From UBA6168 sp964442355 (GTDB lineage: Bacteria > Bacteroidota > Bacteroidia > Chitinophagales > Saprospiraceae), in the NCBI GenBank assembly GCA_964442355.1, contig CAYTZS010000018.1, forward strand, positions 1-42,220: 42,220 bases of DNA, in the 5' to 3' direction. A program made the position numbers and the translations under genes. This document shows positions 40,874 to 42,220 of this stretch, one piece after another. Within the stretch, counting starts at the first letter, position 1. Each line of letters starts with the position of its first letter. The notes beneath the pieces are model-generated. The model saw nothing but the letters and a program-made list of their open reading frames with translations, had not been told where the DNA came from and ran no database searches.

Positions 40874-41974
40874 ATGAGAAAGTTTCCAATTACAGCTTTC
40901 ATTGTTGCAGTTGCAACAAACCTACTTTTTGGACAAGACCAATATTTTCAGGAAAAAGCTGGTTTTGAGCTAGAAGCACAGCATTTCGTAGAGCAGGCCG
41001 ACGTTTTTTTTGAGACTGGAGCGTTGGAGCCCGCAGCGGAGTATTATGCCGCAGCCGTGGAGGCCGACCCTCAGCACGTCAAGGCACTTTATAACCTTGC
41101 GCTGGTCAATTATGAGCTAAAGAATTTTGGCAAAGCAGAACTTACGCTAGAAAAACTATTCGTTCTAACCCCAAATGATACGGCAGCTTATGAACTTTAT
41201 GGCCATACCCTGCTGGGCAGGGGGCTTGCCGATAAGGCTATTGAGTGTTTCAATATTTTGCTAAATGCTGCGCCAACTGATGAACGCTATGTTCAACGGG
41301 CATTGGTCAACATCCAAACACGCCATACGGCACAGGCGCTGAGCGATTTTGATGAGGCGCTTCGCATCAACCCACAAAACTTTGATGCCTGCATGGGAAA
41401 AGGCATAACGCTAATGGAAATGGGGCAGCCCAAACTTGCTGCGGCATGGCTTGAGCAAGCGTTGAGCATTCAACCCGAAAATGCCTTGGCATTGAGCAAT
41501 TTGGCGGTCATCAAATACCAAATGGGTGAAAAGGAGGTGGCGATGGACTACTTCAGGTCGGCACTCCAATCTTCGAGGCAGGGAGAAATTTTTCTCGCCA
41601 GAGCTAGGTGCCAATTGTTGGATAAAAACTTCAGTGATGCCATTGCCGACGCAAGAGAGGCTATGTTGCTCGATGGAGAAAACCCAGAGGTGTATGCCTT
41701 CATCGGCTATGTTGAAGAAGAAAAAGGCGATTTTGAAGGTGCGGTCGAGAGCTTCAGTATAGCCATTGACCTAAAGCCAGACCAAGCAGAATACTATTTG
41801 CGCCGGGCAGGTGCGTCCATTAAAAACAGGCAGTACTACGATGCCGTGAGCGACTTGTACCGGGCACTTGATATTGCTCCCTACAGCTCGGATGCCAGAG
41901 CGCTTTTGCAGACTGCCTACAGCTATATTGATGCCAAGGAGCAGGGTAGGTCGCTGTCAGAAAGTGGACATTGA
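40874..41974 (+). CDS. Exported tetratricopeptide-repeat protein
   Basis: A 366-residue protein with an N-terminal signal-like segment (MRKFPITAFIVAVATNLLFG) followed by about eight TPR motifs from residue 33 on; examples are AAEYYAAAVEADPQHVKALYNLA, ALSDFDEALRINPQNFDA and AVESFSIAIDLKPDQAEYY. TPR arrays are protein-interaction scaffolds; nothing identifies the partner. The protein probably works in the periplasm. A hairpin terminator lies 70 nt downstream. Confidence 0.88.
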   Translation: MRKFPITAFIVAVATNLLFGQDQYFQEKAGFELEAQHFVEQADVFFETGALEPAAEYYAAAVEADPQHVKALYNLALVNYELKNFGKAELTLEKLFVLTPNDTAAYELYGHTLLGRGLADKAIECFNILLNAAPTDERYVQRALVNIQTRHTAQALSDFDEALRINPQNFDACMGKGITLMEMGQPKLAAAWLEQALSIQPENALALSNLAVIKYQMGEKEVAMDYFRSALQSSRQGEIFLARARCQLLDKNFSDAIADAREAMLLDGENPEVYAFIGYVEEEKGDFEGAVESFSIAIDLKPDQAEYYLRRAGASIKNRQYYDAVSDLYRALDIAPYSSDARALLQTAYSYIDAKEQGRSLSESGH

Positions 41975-42045
41975 AAGGCATGGAACTTGAAGAAATTCAA
42001 TGAAATAGGTTAAATCAGCATCAATATTCCTCATTCCCGAATCAT

Positions 42046-42078
42046 GCCGGGCCGCAGCGTTGTGGCCCGGCTTTTTTG
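42046..42078 (+). terminator. Terminator after the TPR gene
   Basis: An 11-bp stem (42046-42056 with 42061-42071, one G-U pair), a 4-nt loop and a T-run to 42077. The remaining 142 nt to the window edge are AT-rich and show no gene. Confidence 0.88.
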
Positions 42079-42220
42079 TTTATGCCCCGATGTTTGTTTA
42101 GAAGAAGAAATTTTGACGGTGTTTCATTTTTTGATATTAAGTTTTTGTTTGTTGCGAAATCGCTTATTACATTTGCCCATCAGGCTGTAAATTTATTGAC
42201 AACCAGATTTCTGGTTGTTG

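Noticed and set aside
1..42220. tRNA, rRNA or known riboswitches
   Set aside because: No tRNA cloverleaf, rRNA stretch, or glycine/FMN/TPP-type aptamer was recognised by eye; a covariance-model scan would be needed to exclude small ones.

Overview
The window is a stretch of bacterial chromosome most likely from the phylum Bacteroidota, probably a Saprospiria/Chitinophagia-like lineage. The clues are a secreted LamG protein ending in a gliding-motility/type IX secretion C-terminal domain (1796-3040), repeated perfect TAnnTTTG -7 boxes with little sign of Shine-Dalgarno sequences, frequent TTG/GTG starts, a DUF4783 protein, a kynurenine 3-monooxygenase, and a crtI-crtB-crtZ carotenoid cluster. 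No rRNA, tRNA, insertion sequence or CRISPR array was found.

Layout. 1-6.6 kb: an FKBP lipoprotein with an in-frame TGA, an amphipathic LEA-like protein, a small secreted CFFC protein, the LamG/T9SS protein, an alpha-glucan phosphorylase lacking the usual PLP lysine, a DUF486 membrane protein and a mevalonate-diphosphate-decarboxylase-like enzyme. 6.6-8.8 kb is a small accessory patch: ten tandem units of 21-22 nt, an orphan antitoxin-like gene between imperfect direct repeats, and an AT-rich Mrr-like nuclease gene. 8.8-18.6 kb is core metabolism: gcvP, aroB, kmo, crtZ-crtB-crtI, prfA, with several short-tandem-repeat and nested-palindrome elements between or inside the genes. 18.8-25.6 kb: tsaB, two cysteine-free ArsR paralogs, prs, a VWA-domain gene and thrB-thrC. 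25.7-36.4 kb: a lipoprotein, gpmI, a DUF4783 protein, a PhoA-type lipoprotein and dprA, an SH3 membrane protein, a response regulator, ribA, xth, comM, and an SRAP (yedK-like) gene broken by a stop and a frameshift. 36.4-42.2 kb: the heme A synthase gene ctaA between two DnaA-box-rich intergenic regions, then an alpha/beta hydrolase, a MoxR-type AAA+ ATPase and a TPR protein.

How it fits together. The most interesting reading is that the window carries the chromosomal origin region. Two perfect DnaA boxes plus variants lie in AT-rich DNA after ctaA, further near-consensus boxes lie before ctaA, and two ParB-type parS palindromes (one a perfect 30-bp palindrome inside thrC) lie 11-13 kb away. 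By length, genes to the left are mostly on the minus strand and genes to the right mostly on the plus strand, as expected if forks leave from about 36.5-38.6 kb. A MoxR-type ATPase and a VWA protein, usually encoded together, are both present but about 16 kb apart. Convergent gene pairs are separated by clear bidirectional hairpin terminators.
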